Assembly: GCF_018294505.1 (NCBI RefSeq)
Contig: NC_057794.1
Coordinates: 193,611,201 to 193,675,200 of the forward strand
Length of the DNA: 64,000 nt
Reading direction: 5' to 3'
DNA from: Triticum aestivum
Taxonomy: Eukaryota; Streptophyta; Magnoliopsida; Poales; Poaceae
Position 1 is the first letter of the stretch. Each line of letters starts with the position of its first letter. Shown here one piece after another: positions 12,567-22,444 of the stretch. The position numbers and the translations under genes were made by a program. The notes under the pieces are model-generated. The model did not search any database. It saw only the letters and a program-made list of their open reading frames with translations, and was not told the origin of the DNA.

Positions 12567-13121
12567 TCAACGTGAAGCGTCGCAATACACCTCATAATCC
12601 TTGTGCTGATCTGGCAGAATCAACACTGGCGAGGTAACCAAATGTTTCTTCAACTCCTGGAAACTGGCCTCACATTCCTCAGTCCAATTCAACTTGGTAT
12701 CCTTCTTCAACAACTCCGTCATAGGTTTTGCAATCTTCGAGAAATTTTTAGTGAACCTCCGGTAGTATCCCGCGAGTCCAAGAAAACTCCGGATCTCTCC
12801 AACTGTTGTTGGAGCTTCCCAATTTTTCACAGTGACAACTTTGGTGGGATCTACTGCTATTCCTTCTCCGGATATAACATGTCCGAGGTATCCAACTTCC
12901 TTCAACCAAAACTCACATTTGCTGAACTTGGCGTATAACTGATGTTCTCTGAGCTTACCAAGTACCAAATGCAAATGTTCTTTATGTTCTTCTTCATTCT
13001 TCGAGTAAACCAGAATATCATCAATGAATACTACGACGAACTTATCCAAAAACTCCATAAACACTTTGTTCATCATGTTCATAAAATAAGCAGGTGCGTT
13101 AGTCACACCAAATAACATAAC
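12567..13121 (-). pseudogene. RLG-B reverse transcriptase, C-terminal part
   Basis: From the CACTA insertion onwards the frame reads [20 protein letters not shown], then the catalytic motif [13 protein letters not shown], then [13 protein letters not shown] and [12 protein letters not shown], all standard for gypsy reverse transcriptases. It ends in DASR followed by a TGA. Its N-terminal part lies on the far side of the CACTA, ending at 20512. Open sequence upstream of 13121 belongs to the CACTA end and is not part of the protein. Confidence 0.9.
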
Positions 13122-13150
13122 CACTACAAGAAATATGTCAACTAGTGACC
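13122..13150 (+). repeat. CACTA-1 left terminal inverted repeat
   Basis: Twenty-nine bases starting CACTACAAGAAATATGTCAA and ending GTGACC. They match the right end with one mismatch (position 23, A versus T). Confidence 0.9.
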
Positions 13151-14147
13151 TTCTGTCAGTGACCCTGAAAGAATTGGTCATAGATCTATGACCATTTGAG
13201 ACCAATTGGTCAAAAGCTATTCGGGGGGCTCCAAACTCTAAACCATTGCGACTATTTTGGTCAGAAAGGTCGTAATTTCCTTACACGAAATGGTCATAAA
13301 GCAAACAGGGCTAGTCCACTGCCTTATTTCTAGTTGTTAACGACCAATATAGATGGTCATAGCCTTGTAAATTGTGGTGGGTTGCGATGACTAGGCGCCA
13401 TCTCATCAGTTTTGCCTATGTGTCATGTCCATGTGTCAATTCTTGCCCTAGGTTGTGAAGCAACCTATATTTCTGTTATTCCAAAAATTCCCAAAAACTT
13501 CTCATAAATTTTTTGGATCATATCTTCATCAAATATGTCAAAAACCTTCCTTGCCTATTTCAAAAATAATTCAACAATATTCATTTTCCTATTCTGTTCA
13601 GAGCAGCACTTTGTGAAGGAAGTACCACTTTGGCATGTCCAAATAATATCCATTTTCTACAGTGCTTTCATATGCCCAAATAACAATCCTACACCAAATG
13701 CCAGCTCAATCCATTCATTATTTTGAGCCCAGCTTCAACATTCGTATTTATGTCCAGTGTGGTACTTTCAAAGCAAGTACCACCTAGGCTCCTCCTTTTG
13801 AGCTGAAAATTTGTGAAGACGGTCTTCTTAGTAACTGATCATCCTCATCCAAAACTCACGCCCATTATCCATGTACATTTCCCGTACTGCTAATCAAACA
13901 CTTGGCTGCTAATTCATGTTTGAGCATCGATCGGTTTCCTTGTGAGAATCTTATGTTGTAATTTTCTTCCTAGCACGCACCTGGGGAATGCCCAACCCAC
14001 TAGACATTCCTAGGCCGCCCAGAACACATGGCAACGCCACGGTCACGCGGTGACCACGCGGCGGGCATGCGAGTTTATGCGCTCTAGAGTTGGGGCCCTC
14101 GGCCACCGCCCAAACCTCGATGTATTGCCACCAAACCATGTATTTAT
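13151..14147. repeat. CACTA-1 left subterminal region
   Basis: The first 250 bp hold many copies of GGTCA and TGACC in both orientations (for example 13170-13210 and 13258-13300), the kind of subterminal motif bound by CACTA transposases. The remainder has no recognisable gene. Confidence 0.65.
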
Positions 14148-15860
14148 GATTAAATAGGTACGTATGTAACTAGAAATGATTTTTGGAAAAAATAAGTAGC
14201 AAAGTATGAGGCAGCTGCAGTTCAAATTTTACCCTCTTCCAACTGAATCGGCGGAAATTTGTCTTTTTCACGAGAGGTGGATCAAAACTTTTTACACCCA
14301 ACCATTTTATCAATTGTTCATTAAATATGTACTAGTATTTTAGAAAATTGATTTGGTCCAATTTTGCAACAATTATTTGGGAGGTCCTTCACAAAAAACC
14401 TCCTTTTGGGCACTCGAAAAATGGAAAATGGTTTTTTTTGTCCAAAGAAAATGAAAACTTCCTTAGGCAACATTGTTTGCCATTCCAATATGCACCCTTG
14501 TGCATAATATGAGATCATTTGAACAAACTATGCCATGAATGTGGCCATAAGATTGATCATTTGGCTTGAAAGCCATTGATCTCCATACGTGATAGCTCGT
14601 TTCTGAGAACACTTTTTAAAAATAATTGCCGTATTACAAGTTTGTTATTTTTCCTGGGAACTTGGCCACATATAATGACACAATGCGAAGGTTTCCCAAT
14701 TTTCTGTTTTTTTTGAATTTTTTATGCCCGTTTTAAAATGCGGTCAAAATGGCGGGAATGACCGTTCCTAGATAGTGGTTGAATCTTGGAATTTTTTTGG
14801 TGTTTCTATAGTTAAATAGATACTTATGTACCTAGAAATGATTTTTGGAAAAAATAAATAGCAAACTACAAGGCAACTATAGTTCAAATTTGACCCACTT
14901 CCAGCTAAATCGGTGGAAATTTGTCTTTTTCACGAGAGGTGGATCAAAACTTTTTACACCCAACCATTTGGTCAATTGTGCATTAAATATGGCCTAGTAT
15001 TTTATAAAAAATGATTTGGTCTAATTTTGCAATAATTATTTGGGAGGTCCTTCACAAAAAAACCTCCTTTTGGGCACTCGAAAAATGGAAAATAGTATTT
15101 TCGTCCAAAGAAAATGAAAATTACCTTAGGAAACATTGTTTGGAATTCCAAGATGCACCCTTGTGCACAATATGAGATCATTTCAACAAAGTATGTCATA
15201 AATGTGGCCATAGGATTGATCATTTGGCTTGAAAGCCATGAATCTTCACACATGATAGCTCATTTCTGAGAACACTTTTTAAAAATAATTGCCGTATTAC
15301 AAGTTTATTATTTTTCTGGATACTTGGTCACATATAATGACACAATGCGAAGGTTTCCCAATTTTTTGAATTTTTTGAATTTTTTATGCCCGTTTCAAAA
15401 TGCGGTCAAAACGGCGGGCATGACCGTTCCTAGCTAGTGGTTGAATCTTGGAATTTTTTGGTGTTTCTTTGATTAAATAGATACTTCTTTACCTAGAAAT
15501 GATTTTTGGAAAAAAATAAAGAGCAAACTATGAGGTAGCTACAGTTCAAATTTGACCCGCTTCCTGCTGAATCGGCAGGAATTTGTCTTTTTCATCAGAG
15601 GTGGATCAAAGCTTTTGACACCCAACCATTTTATCAATTGTGCATTAAATATGACCTAGTATTTTAGAAAAATGATTTTGTGCCATTTTGCAACAAATGT
15701 ATGGTAGTTCCTTCACAAAAAAACACATTTTGGTCACTCAGAAAATGGAAAATGGTTCTTTTGAGCAAAGAAAATGAAAACCTCCCAAATCAACATTGTT
15801 TGTCATCCCTAAATACACACATGTACCAAATATTGGTTTATTTGAACTAACTATAATAGG
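14148..15860 (+). repeat. Three tandem copies of a 660-bp unit
   Basis: Units start at about 14148, 14806 and 15466, each beginning with a variant of GATTAAATAGGTAC followed by CTAGAAATGATTTTTGGAAA. The first two are about 658-660 bp; the third is cut short near 15860. Shared landmarks include TTGTCTTTTTCACGAGAGGTG and GGTCCTTCACAAAAAA. Small frames inside (14321-14518, 15002-15253, minus) simply mirror the repeat. No coding function is evident. Confidence 0.8.
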
Positions 15861-15925
15861 TTAAATGTTTTCCTGAATAAGAGGTACAAACTATAAGAGA
15901 AAAAACAAAAAAAGCTTAATTCTGA

Positions 15926-16657
15926 ATGGTGGAACCAGCTATGGCATGGATCAATGACATGGCAAACATCTGTCCATCCATCCATCCGTCCATCCACCCC
16001 TCCGCTCTCTCTCTCTCACACAGCAAACCCCTCACACAGCTAACCCTAGCGATCCACCTCTCCCCTCCCCTCCCCTCGCGCAGCCGCCACCCACCTCCAC
16101 CATGCCTTCTTCCCACCCACATCACCGCTGCTGCCGCCGGCCTACGCCCTCCCCCCACACCGCCGCCGTGAAACCCCATCCTCACCTTCTCTCCCCGGTC
16201 GAGCTGCAGCAGGTCAGGCGGAGGCGGCAGCCAGATCTGCCGTGTTGCTTCCGGATCCACGCCCTCCCCACCCTCGATTCATCTCCAATCCCGTCGCCGA
16301 CACCCAACCCCACCCCCACCGGCGACCTCCCTTACCCCATCACCGCCGGACCTGTCCTCGCCTCGAGCCACCGCCCCTCTTCCTCGTATTCTCCGGGCAC
16401 CGACGCCGCCCCTGCCTCTCAGGAGGATAGAGGAAGGCCCTGCCTGCACCATGCTCCTCCATCTCTGAGGCCATGGAAGGTGCGGGAGGGCCCATGGCTG
16501 CGGATCTACGCCGGGACATGGCGGCGGCGCACGCGGCGTGCGAGCGGCGGATCGCGCAGGACCGTGCCCGCACCACGGCCACCTCTGCCTTCTCCGGCGC
16601 CGTCCTCTCCGCCCGCCCGCTCGCCGAGCACAGCGTCGCGCACCGAGGTACGCGCCT
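15926..16657 (+). pseudogene. Captured GC-rich exon-like segment, unidentified gene
   Basis: The segment starts with a CCATCCATCCGTCCATCC and CTCTCTCTCT stretch like a plant 5' untranslated region, then a GC-rich block. A frame from 16473 reads MEGAGGPMAADLRRDMAAAH and continues to about 16650, where CGAGGTACGC offers a splice donor. I do not recognise the protein. The abrupt rise in GC against the AT-rich repeats before it suggests host gene capture. Overlapping frames on both strands make the exact reading uncertain. Confidence 0.45.
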
Positions 16658-17209
16658 CCCCCATCGTCGTTCCTCTTCCCTTCAGGTAGTAGTACAGAAC
16701 GGCATCCATCACAGCACCAGTTACGTAGATTCAGGGGTAGTAGTACAGAATGATGGATGCATGCATCCATTACAGCACCAGTTACGTAGAGATATTTCTA
16801 GGGATTGTGCAACTTTAGCAAAGATCGTGTAGGAATCTTGAAGCCTTGGGGATATACTACTACTGGTACTAGTACTTGTAGTCGATGGATGGAACTGCAT
16901 GTTCCTCTGCATTGTCGATCCAATTTCCCGGCCGTAAGTGCTGCTTCTTGTATTTTTCTGCCAAGTCCTCTAGACGCACAGAAGCTACTTGTAGTCGCTA
17001 GACAGTAGACTCTGTTGTATTTTGGAATTAGTTGTGATTACTAGTTAGATTCAATGTTTCTCGCCATCGAATAGAACTATGAACCACTTTGATATCTTAT
17101 CTTAAAATGTTTTATTTGTGCCTCCTGATTGATTACTTGTGTTTCCTGGTTAGCACTAATGTTCCAAACCTAGTTGTACTCATGTGCTTCTCATGGATAT
17201 GTCTTTCAG

Positions 17210-17843
17210 GTGTACATCAAGAACCAGAAGGCAAGGGCGTACTCCAAGCGTTTCCAAGTCCAGTTCAAGAGAAGGCGCTGTATGTGTTAGCACCTGCCTC
17301 TCCATGAATCTGCTACTTCTGTCATTTGACAGTGATTCTGATTGGCTGATTTTCCCTTATCCCTTGTTTTCTCAAGGGGAAGACCGACTATAGGGCCAGG
17401 CTGAGACCAACCAGGACAAGGACAAGTACAATACCCCCAAGTACCGTTTTGTTGTGCGATTTGTATCCTTGAAAGATTCTTCATCTGTTCATCATAGTTT
17501 GTGCACTTCTCAATTATCTATATATGTTGCTTATGTTGCTTATTATTACCATAGAGTCATGTTGTATCTCTTAACATTAGTACTTTAGACCAACAAGGAT
17601 GTCACTGCCCAAATTGTTTACGCTACCATTGCTGGTGATGTCGTGATGACCACTGCCTACTCCCATGAGTTGCCTTGCTATGGTCTTGAAGTTGGCCTCA
17701 CCAACTATGCTGCAGGTTGATTTTAGCTACTGAATGAATGTGCAAATGCATGATGTGATCGTATGCATGCCTCTTTTCTAATCCATTTTTCTGAATGCAT
17801 GATGTAGCCTACTACAGTGGTCTGCTTTTGCGCCATAGAAGGT
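17210..17843 (+). pseudogene. Captured ribosomal protein L5 (uL18) gene fragment with introns
   Basis: Four exons separated by introns with GT/AG borders. Exon one is 17210-17279 (VYIKNQKARAYSKRFQVQFK). Exon two is 17377-17462 (GKTDYRAR, later NTPKYRFVVRF). Exon three is 17589-17715 ([20 protein letters not shown] and [18 protein letters not shown]). Exon four starts at 17808 (AYYSGLLLRHRR). Together they match about the first 110 of the roughly 300 residues of plant 60S ribosomal protein L5, which binds 5S rRNA. The start codon exon and the C-terminal two thirds are missing. Exon two lacks about 4 bp compared with the expected gene, causing a frameshift. Retained introns show capture from genomic DNA, not from mRNA. 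Confidence 0.88.
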
Positions 17844-18636
17844 TGTTCCCCTGCTCCCTCCTCTGCCTTCCCCCATCATGATGTAGCCTACTGCAGTGTC
17901 TGAGATATTCAGTGAACTGTGTGGATGCCTCTTCGGATCTAGTGCAAATCTAATTGGTGCCTTGTTCTGGGATTCGGGAGGCATTTCTTTCTTCAATTGT
18001 CGAGCTGCAAAGGGACATTTTCGGCAGTTCGGTTGAGATGTTGTTGTAGCCCCAGAGAATTAAATCTGTCTTGTGATGCTGCTTTGTTTTAAGTGTTGTT
18101 TAATGCTTGCTGTCACATTGCATAATTACTAGTACTAGTAGATGCATAGTTATACTTATTATAGACTAATAGAAATTTCGCTGCTGCTATAGTTAGGTTT
18201 GGCTGACTTGTAACAACAGAGTAGTATTTCTACTTGTTTACAATGTTTTTAGGCCCTGGTACGAAAGCTGCCCTTGACAGGAACATAGTACCACAATATA
18301 TATACACTACTAAATATAGTTTGGCATCTTGTTTTCGTCAATTGCTGTGTTCCTGCTTCCTGTTGTGAAGCCCAAACCCACTGAATTACCTATCTCTGGC
18401 CTTCTCTTCATATCGAAGCTCATCAAAATGTCAGCTGTACGCAACACTCTAGCAGTAGCTTTGTTCCAGGCATGTAGCAATCACCCATTTTTTACAGAGC
18501 ATATGACCAAATGCTAATTGACAACATCTAGGTGCATTCATGTTTCATTTATGCTGATTGTCTAGGGGAAGTTGTTTCTAACAAATAAGGGGGTCTTTGG
18601 TGAAATTGAATAAATAACTTCCCATGTGATTTCAGG
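17844..18636 (+). other. CACTA-1 internal region without recognisable exon
   Basis: The text GATGTAGCCTACT recurs at 17801 and 17880, indicating a small duplication around the start of the last L5 exon. Otherwise it is AT-rich and intron-like, and I see no gene. Confidence 0.4.
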
Positions 18637-18791
18637 TTGTGTTCCCCGGACCTGCTGTTGCTGCTGGTTGTGTTCCCCGACCGAGTCCCCAAGCTGCTGC
18701 TGCTAGTTGTTTTCCCCGACCATGTCCCCAAGATGCATCCTGCTGCCCCTGCCCCGTGCGTCCTCAACTTTGCTCCTGGATAGCTACTGCA
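18637..18791 (+). pseudogene. Exon-like segment with internal repeat, unidentified
   Basis: After a TTTCAG acceptor-like site the sequence contains GTTGTGTTCCCCG and GTTGTTTTCCCCGACC repeats, coding for a duplicated VVFPD-R/H-VPK type peptide, and ends at CTGCAG followed by GTGAGCC, a plausible donor. The reading frame closes with a TAG just before the donor. I do not recognise the source gene. It could be a captured exon or noncoding sequence. Confidence 0.35.
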
Positions 18792-20479
18792 GGTGAGCCA
18801 ATTGCCTCCATCTGTTGCTACTACTGTCGTAGTTTGGTTGTAGACGCAACTGTTGTAGCTCGGGTGAAATCTTAGTTTGCCTGCCTTGAGATAACGAGAA
18901 GGATATAGCGCATAACATTGCTTCCGACATTTGCAATGCATCTCTTAATTTAACATACGAGGTTGGGGTAATTATGTTATGTTAAGTAGAAATATTGAAA
19001 TACCAAGTAACTATATATCCACAACATTGTAATCTGGTACCTTTTATTCAAGGATGTTCAATATCTGCCTCTGCTTCCCAAAGCATATTGATAGTACAGA
19101 CATATGCAGAAGCACAAAAGCTGCTTTTGCATTATCACTATTGTTGGTTGCTGATTTACTAATAACTAGTCAATATACTGATAAGAGAGGGGTCTGATCC
19201 TAGCTATAAATGTAGGGGACAATATGGTATGTGTTCATGTTCACGTTGTTTGTCATGTTCTGGCTAACTCCAAGGGATTGTGTATGCAAAACCAATTATC
19301 CAGTCCATTTTTCACAAAAGGATTAGTCTGCTTAATTAGTACTGATGTTTTATTTTATGGAGTAGTTGCTTATTTGGCCAGATTATCTTTCTTTCTTTTG
19401 GCATAAGAATAAGCCGATAAGAACATAATATTGATACTGTGTGTGCTATTAGTAAAATGTTCTCTTTCCGTGCATCACCTTTCTTGTATGCACGAGTATC
19501 TCGTTTTAACTAACTAGAGAACAAAAATCATTGTACTATGTAAATTTGTGTTATTATTCTAAAGAAATTGCCCTTTTTTGAATGGTCTGTTCAGAATATA
19601 TTGGCTCCAGTGTTTTGATTCTTCTCTTCTGACTCATGTAGCAGGGCGACGGTCGAAGGCGTGATGATAGTTCTATTGCTGTTCTGTTAGCCCAGTGTAG
19701 CGAAGGTCATGGCCTAGTCGACTATATCTGTGTGACTGTGATTGTATTTGTATATGTGTTATCACATTAACAGAGCATGTAACCGTGTCATATGAGAGAA
19801 GGAACCCAGTATGTAATTTGAAGATTGTAATTACACTTGTGGAGCTTGTAATTTTTGTTCTCAATGTATCTATAACAGATTTATTCTCGCTGCTGTTCTT
19901 TGAAGTATTACTTGTGTTTTTTGTCTGTTCTTATTTAAATATGGTTATTTATTCTCTCAAATTGAAATCTGAAGAAAATGATGCTGTCAAAAGAGTCCCA
20001 CTTGAATAGAACCTGACAATTGGGACCCATCTAACTAGTTTACCCGAAAAAAGAAAAACTAAATTTGTTGAATCAAAAAGGCCATGGCCCAAAAAATGGA
20101 AAGGCCAAATTATTGGGCTTGGCCCATGAGGCTGACCGAAATTAATAGAAAAAATATATAAAAGGCTGAATTATTGGGCTCGGCCCATATAAACACCCAA
20201 TTGGACCGGGCCGATTCTAATTTTTGACCTTTTCAATTGGTCGTAACTTTGCCACATCAGATTGCCACGTCGGATCCGACGTGGGATGGGCAGACAGCCA
20301 GTGACCAAAACAAAATTTCATGGGTTCAATGACCTTCTGGTTTGGTCAAAAACGTCTATGACCTTCTCGCAGAAAAGGTCGTTAATTTCAATTTACGACC
20401 GCTGGCTTTTGACCTTCTGTTTTTGGTCACAAAAAGGTCGCAAATGAAAAAATATGACCTTTCAGGGACCAATAGTGAG
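18792..20479. other. CACTA-1 right half: transcript-end-like and subterminal sequence
   Basis: From 18792 to about 20040 I see AT-rich, intron- or 3'-untranslated-like sequence with no convincing frame. From about 20050 to 20479 the sequence becomes subterminal: repeats of GGGCTTGGCCCAT and GGGCTCGGCCCAT, then many GGTCA/TGACC copies in both orientations, mirroring the left end. Confidence 0.55.
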
Positions 20480-20508
20480 GGTCACAAGTTGACATATTTC
20501 TTGTAGTG
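20480..20508 (-). repeat. CACTA-1 right terminal inverted repeat
   Basis: It reads GGTCACAAGTTGACATATTT and then CTTGTAGTG; its inverse matches the left terminus over 29 bases with one mismatch. The AAC target duplication follows directly. Confidence 0.9.
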
Positions 20509-20511
20509 AAC

Positions 20512-21099
20512 GATATACTCATACAACCCATACCTTGTGGTAAAAGTTGTCTTGCTCTCGAATCTTCAACTGGTGGTATCCTGATCGCAAATCGATCTTG
20601 GAAAATACCTTAGCTCCTTGCAATTGGTCAAACAATTCATTGATCATCGGTAGTGGGTACTTATCGTCACTTCATTCAGTCCTCGATAATCAACAACCAT
20701 CCTTAACGGTCCATCCTTCTTTTCCACTATAAGTACTGGTGATCCCCAAGGTGACGTACTCGGGCGAATATGTCCATTATCCAGTAACTCCTTAATCTGC
20801 TTCTTAATCTCCTCCAAATCCTTTGCAGGCATTCTATATGGTCTCTTAGATATTGGTCCTGTGCCTGGCAAAAGCTCAATCAAAAACTCAATATCTCTAT
20901 CCGGTGGCCGACCGAGAAATTCTTCTGGAAATACATCCGGAAAATCCTTTACCACCGGTACTTCCTCCTGTACAACTCCTGATAAGGAATTTACTTGAGT
21001 CCTATTCGGCACATGCCGTGATACATACTTGATCTTTCTCCCTTCTGGGGTGGTAAGTAAAATCGACTTACTGGCGCAATCGATGTTTCCTCCATACAT
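20512..21099 (-). pseudogene. RLG-B reverse transcriptase, N-terminal part
   Basis: The frame from 21099 reads [33 protein letters not shown], then the reverse transcriptase entry region [34 protein letters not shown] and [12 protein letters not shown] frameshift near 20655 follows, where the expected KYPLP motif appears in another phase. Sequence after it encodes [14 protein letters not shown] in the shifted phase and reaches the CACTA border. One nonsense codon (TAG for the expected Trp of GMDW) separates it from the protease part. Confidence 0.85.
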
Positions 21100-21105
21100 C
21101 GATAG

Positions 21106-21363
21106 CTAATCCATACCCAGAATTACATCCAAACCTTGTGATTCCAAAATGATTAAATCCGAGGGAAACACATGTGTACCTATCCTCAATAGCACTTGAA
21201 AACATCCTTTACTGGCCATATACTCCGCTCCTGGTGAGCTTACTAACATTGGTGTTCTAAGAACATTGGTGGGTAGTTTATACTTATCCACGAATCCCCT
21301 TGATATGTATGAATGCAATGCACTAGTATCAAAAAGAACGATTGTAGTAAATGACATAACCAA
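21106..21363 (-). pseudogene. RLG-B aspartic protease
   Basis: A retropepsin-type domain that would cleave the polyprotein. It reads VLFDTSALHSYISRGFV and ends DVILGMD. The active-site triplet, usually DTG or DSG in such elements, reads DTS here, with ALHS replacing the usual ASHS, so catalytic ability is doubtful. It lies between gag and reverse transcriptase in the same orientation. Confidence 0.75.
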
Positions 21364-21480
21364 AAACTTACCTATTACTGCATCTGGCTAGGCTTCAACC
21401 TCCTCCATGTTAACGTGGTTCACCTGTCCCCTGTTGAAAGTGTTCGGCTTCTTCCCAGAGCTTCCATTACCATTTCCATT

Positions 21481-22419
21481 CTAGGTTTCAGGACATTCAT
21501 TGGCATAATGTTCGGTCTTCTGACACTTATAACAAGTGACTTGGCTCAGGTCTCTCTTGGCTGGGGTTGATGGGTTGGTACAGTTCTGACCGTTGCTTCC
21601 CCCATTCTGATTACCGTTCTTGGGGCCATTATGATTATGCGAACTCCCTCCTCCATGGATATGCTGCAAATGTCCTCCCGATTTTGCGGTAAAACGTGGC
21701 TTCTGCTGAGCTCCTGAATTGTACTTCCCTTGTCCATACTTCCTCTTGCGGTTCTCAATCTGCTGCTGCTTCCCTTCAACCATAAGAGCACGATCTACTA
21801 GTTCCTGGTAGTTGTTGAAAGTTGCTACCATCAACTGCATGCTCAACTCATCATTCAGTCCTTCCAGAAACTTCGCCTGCTTAGCTGCATCCGTAGCAAC
21901 GTCATCCGGGGCATAACGTGCTAACTTACTAAAGTCATCCACGTATTGGCCAACTGTCCGTCCTCCTTGGCGCAAGTTGCGAAACTCACGCTTCTTCATG
22001 GCCATAGCTCCTGCTGAAACAACGGTTGTATGGAAAGCCTACTGAAATTGGTCCCATGTCACTTTGGCTATAGGGTAGGTGACAGTGTAATTCTTCCACC
22101 ATGATGCTGCTGGTCCATCCAACTGATGTGCGGCAAAACGCACCTTCTCAGCATCAGTACATCCTGTACTGGTTAACTCACTTCCAATCTTGCGGAACCA
22201 ATCATCTGCTATTATAGGCTCGGTGCTACTGGAGAACACCAATGCATTCACTCTAAGGAAACGGGTTAAGTGATCAACAGGTGGTGGTGGTGGTGGGTTG
22301 TTGTTGTTGTTCCCCTGATTCTGATTCTGGACTAGCAACTGCATCAACGCATACTGCTGCTGGATCACCTGAGTGAGCTCCGGTGGGAAGGCAAATCCAT
22401 TGTCACGTCTTGGACGCAT
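21481..22419 (-). pseudogene. RLG-B gag with CCHC zinc knuckle
   Basis: The capsid-nucleocapsid part begins MRPRRDNGFAFPPELTQ at 22419 and contains gag-type sequence (WFRKIGSELTSTGCTDAEKV, FRNLRQGGRTVGQYVDDFS). An in-frame TAG at about 22036-22038 splits it. The frame ends in the zinc knuckle CYKCQKTEHYANEC (C-x2-C-x4-H-x4-C) close to 21490. A stop follows immediately, then degraded linker leads into the protease. The start sits only about 25 bp from the solo LTR edge, so any upstream gag sequence would lie beyond that insertion. Confidence 0.85.
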
Positions 22420-22444
22420 TTGATGGGTTTAGAGGGGAGAGATT

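Larger units (their letters stand above)
13122..20508. mobile_element. CACTA-1: Pack-type CACTA transposon with captured gene pieces
   Basis: A 7387-bp element bounded by CACTACAAGAAATATGTCAA at the left and its inverse at the right, with a perfect 3-bp target duplication AAC (13119-13121 and 20509-20511). Subterminal regions are rich in TGACC/GGTCA motifs. No transposase is recognisable, so it would depend on enzyme from another copy. Inside are a 660-bp tandem repeat, a GC-rich exon-like region, a ribosomal protein L5 fragment with introns and another exon-like repeat. It interrupts the RLG-B reverse transcriptase between EYIV and MLFGVTNAP. Confidence 0.92.

Noticed and set aside
13131..13205. 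N-terminal extension of the reverse transcriptase frame beyond 13121
   Set aside because: These codons are the CACTA terminal sequence read through by chance; the true upstream part is at 20512-21099.
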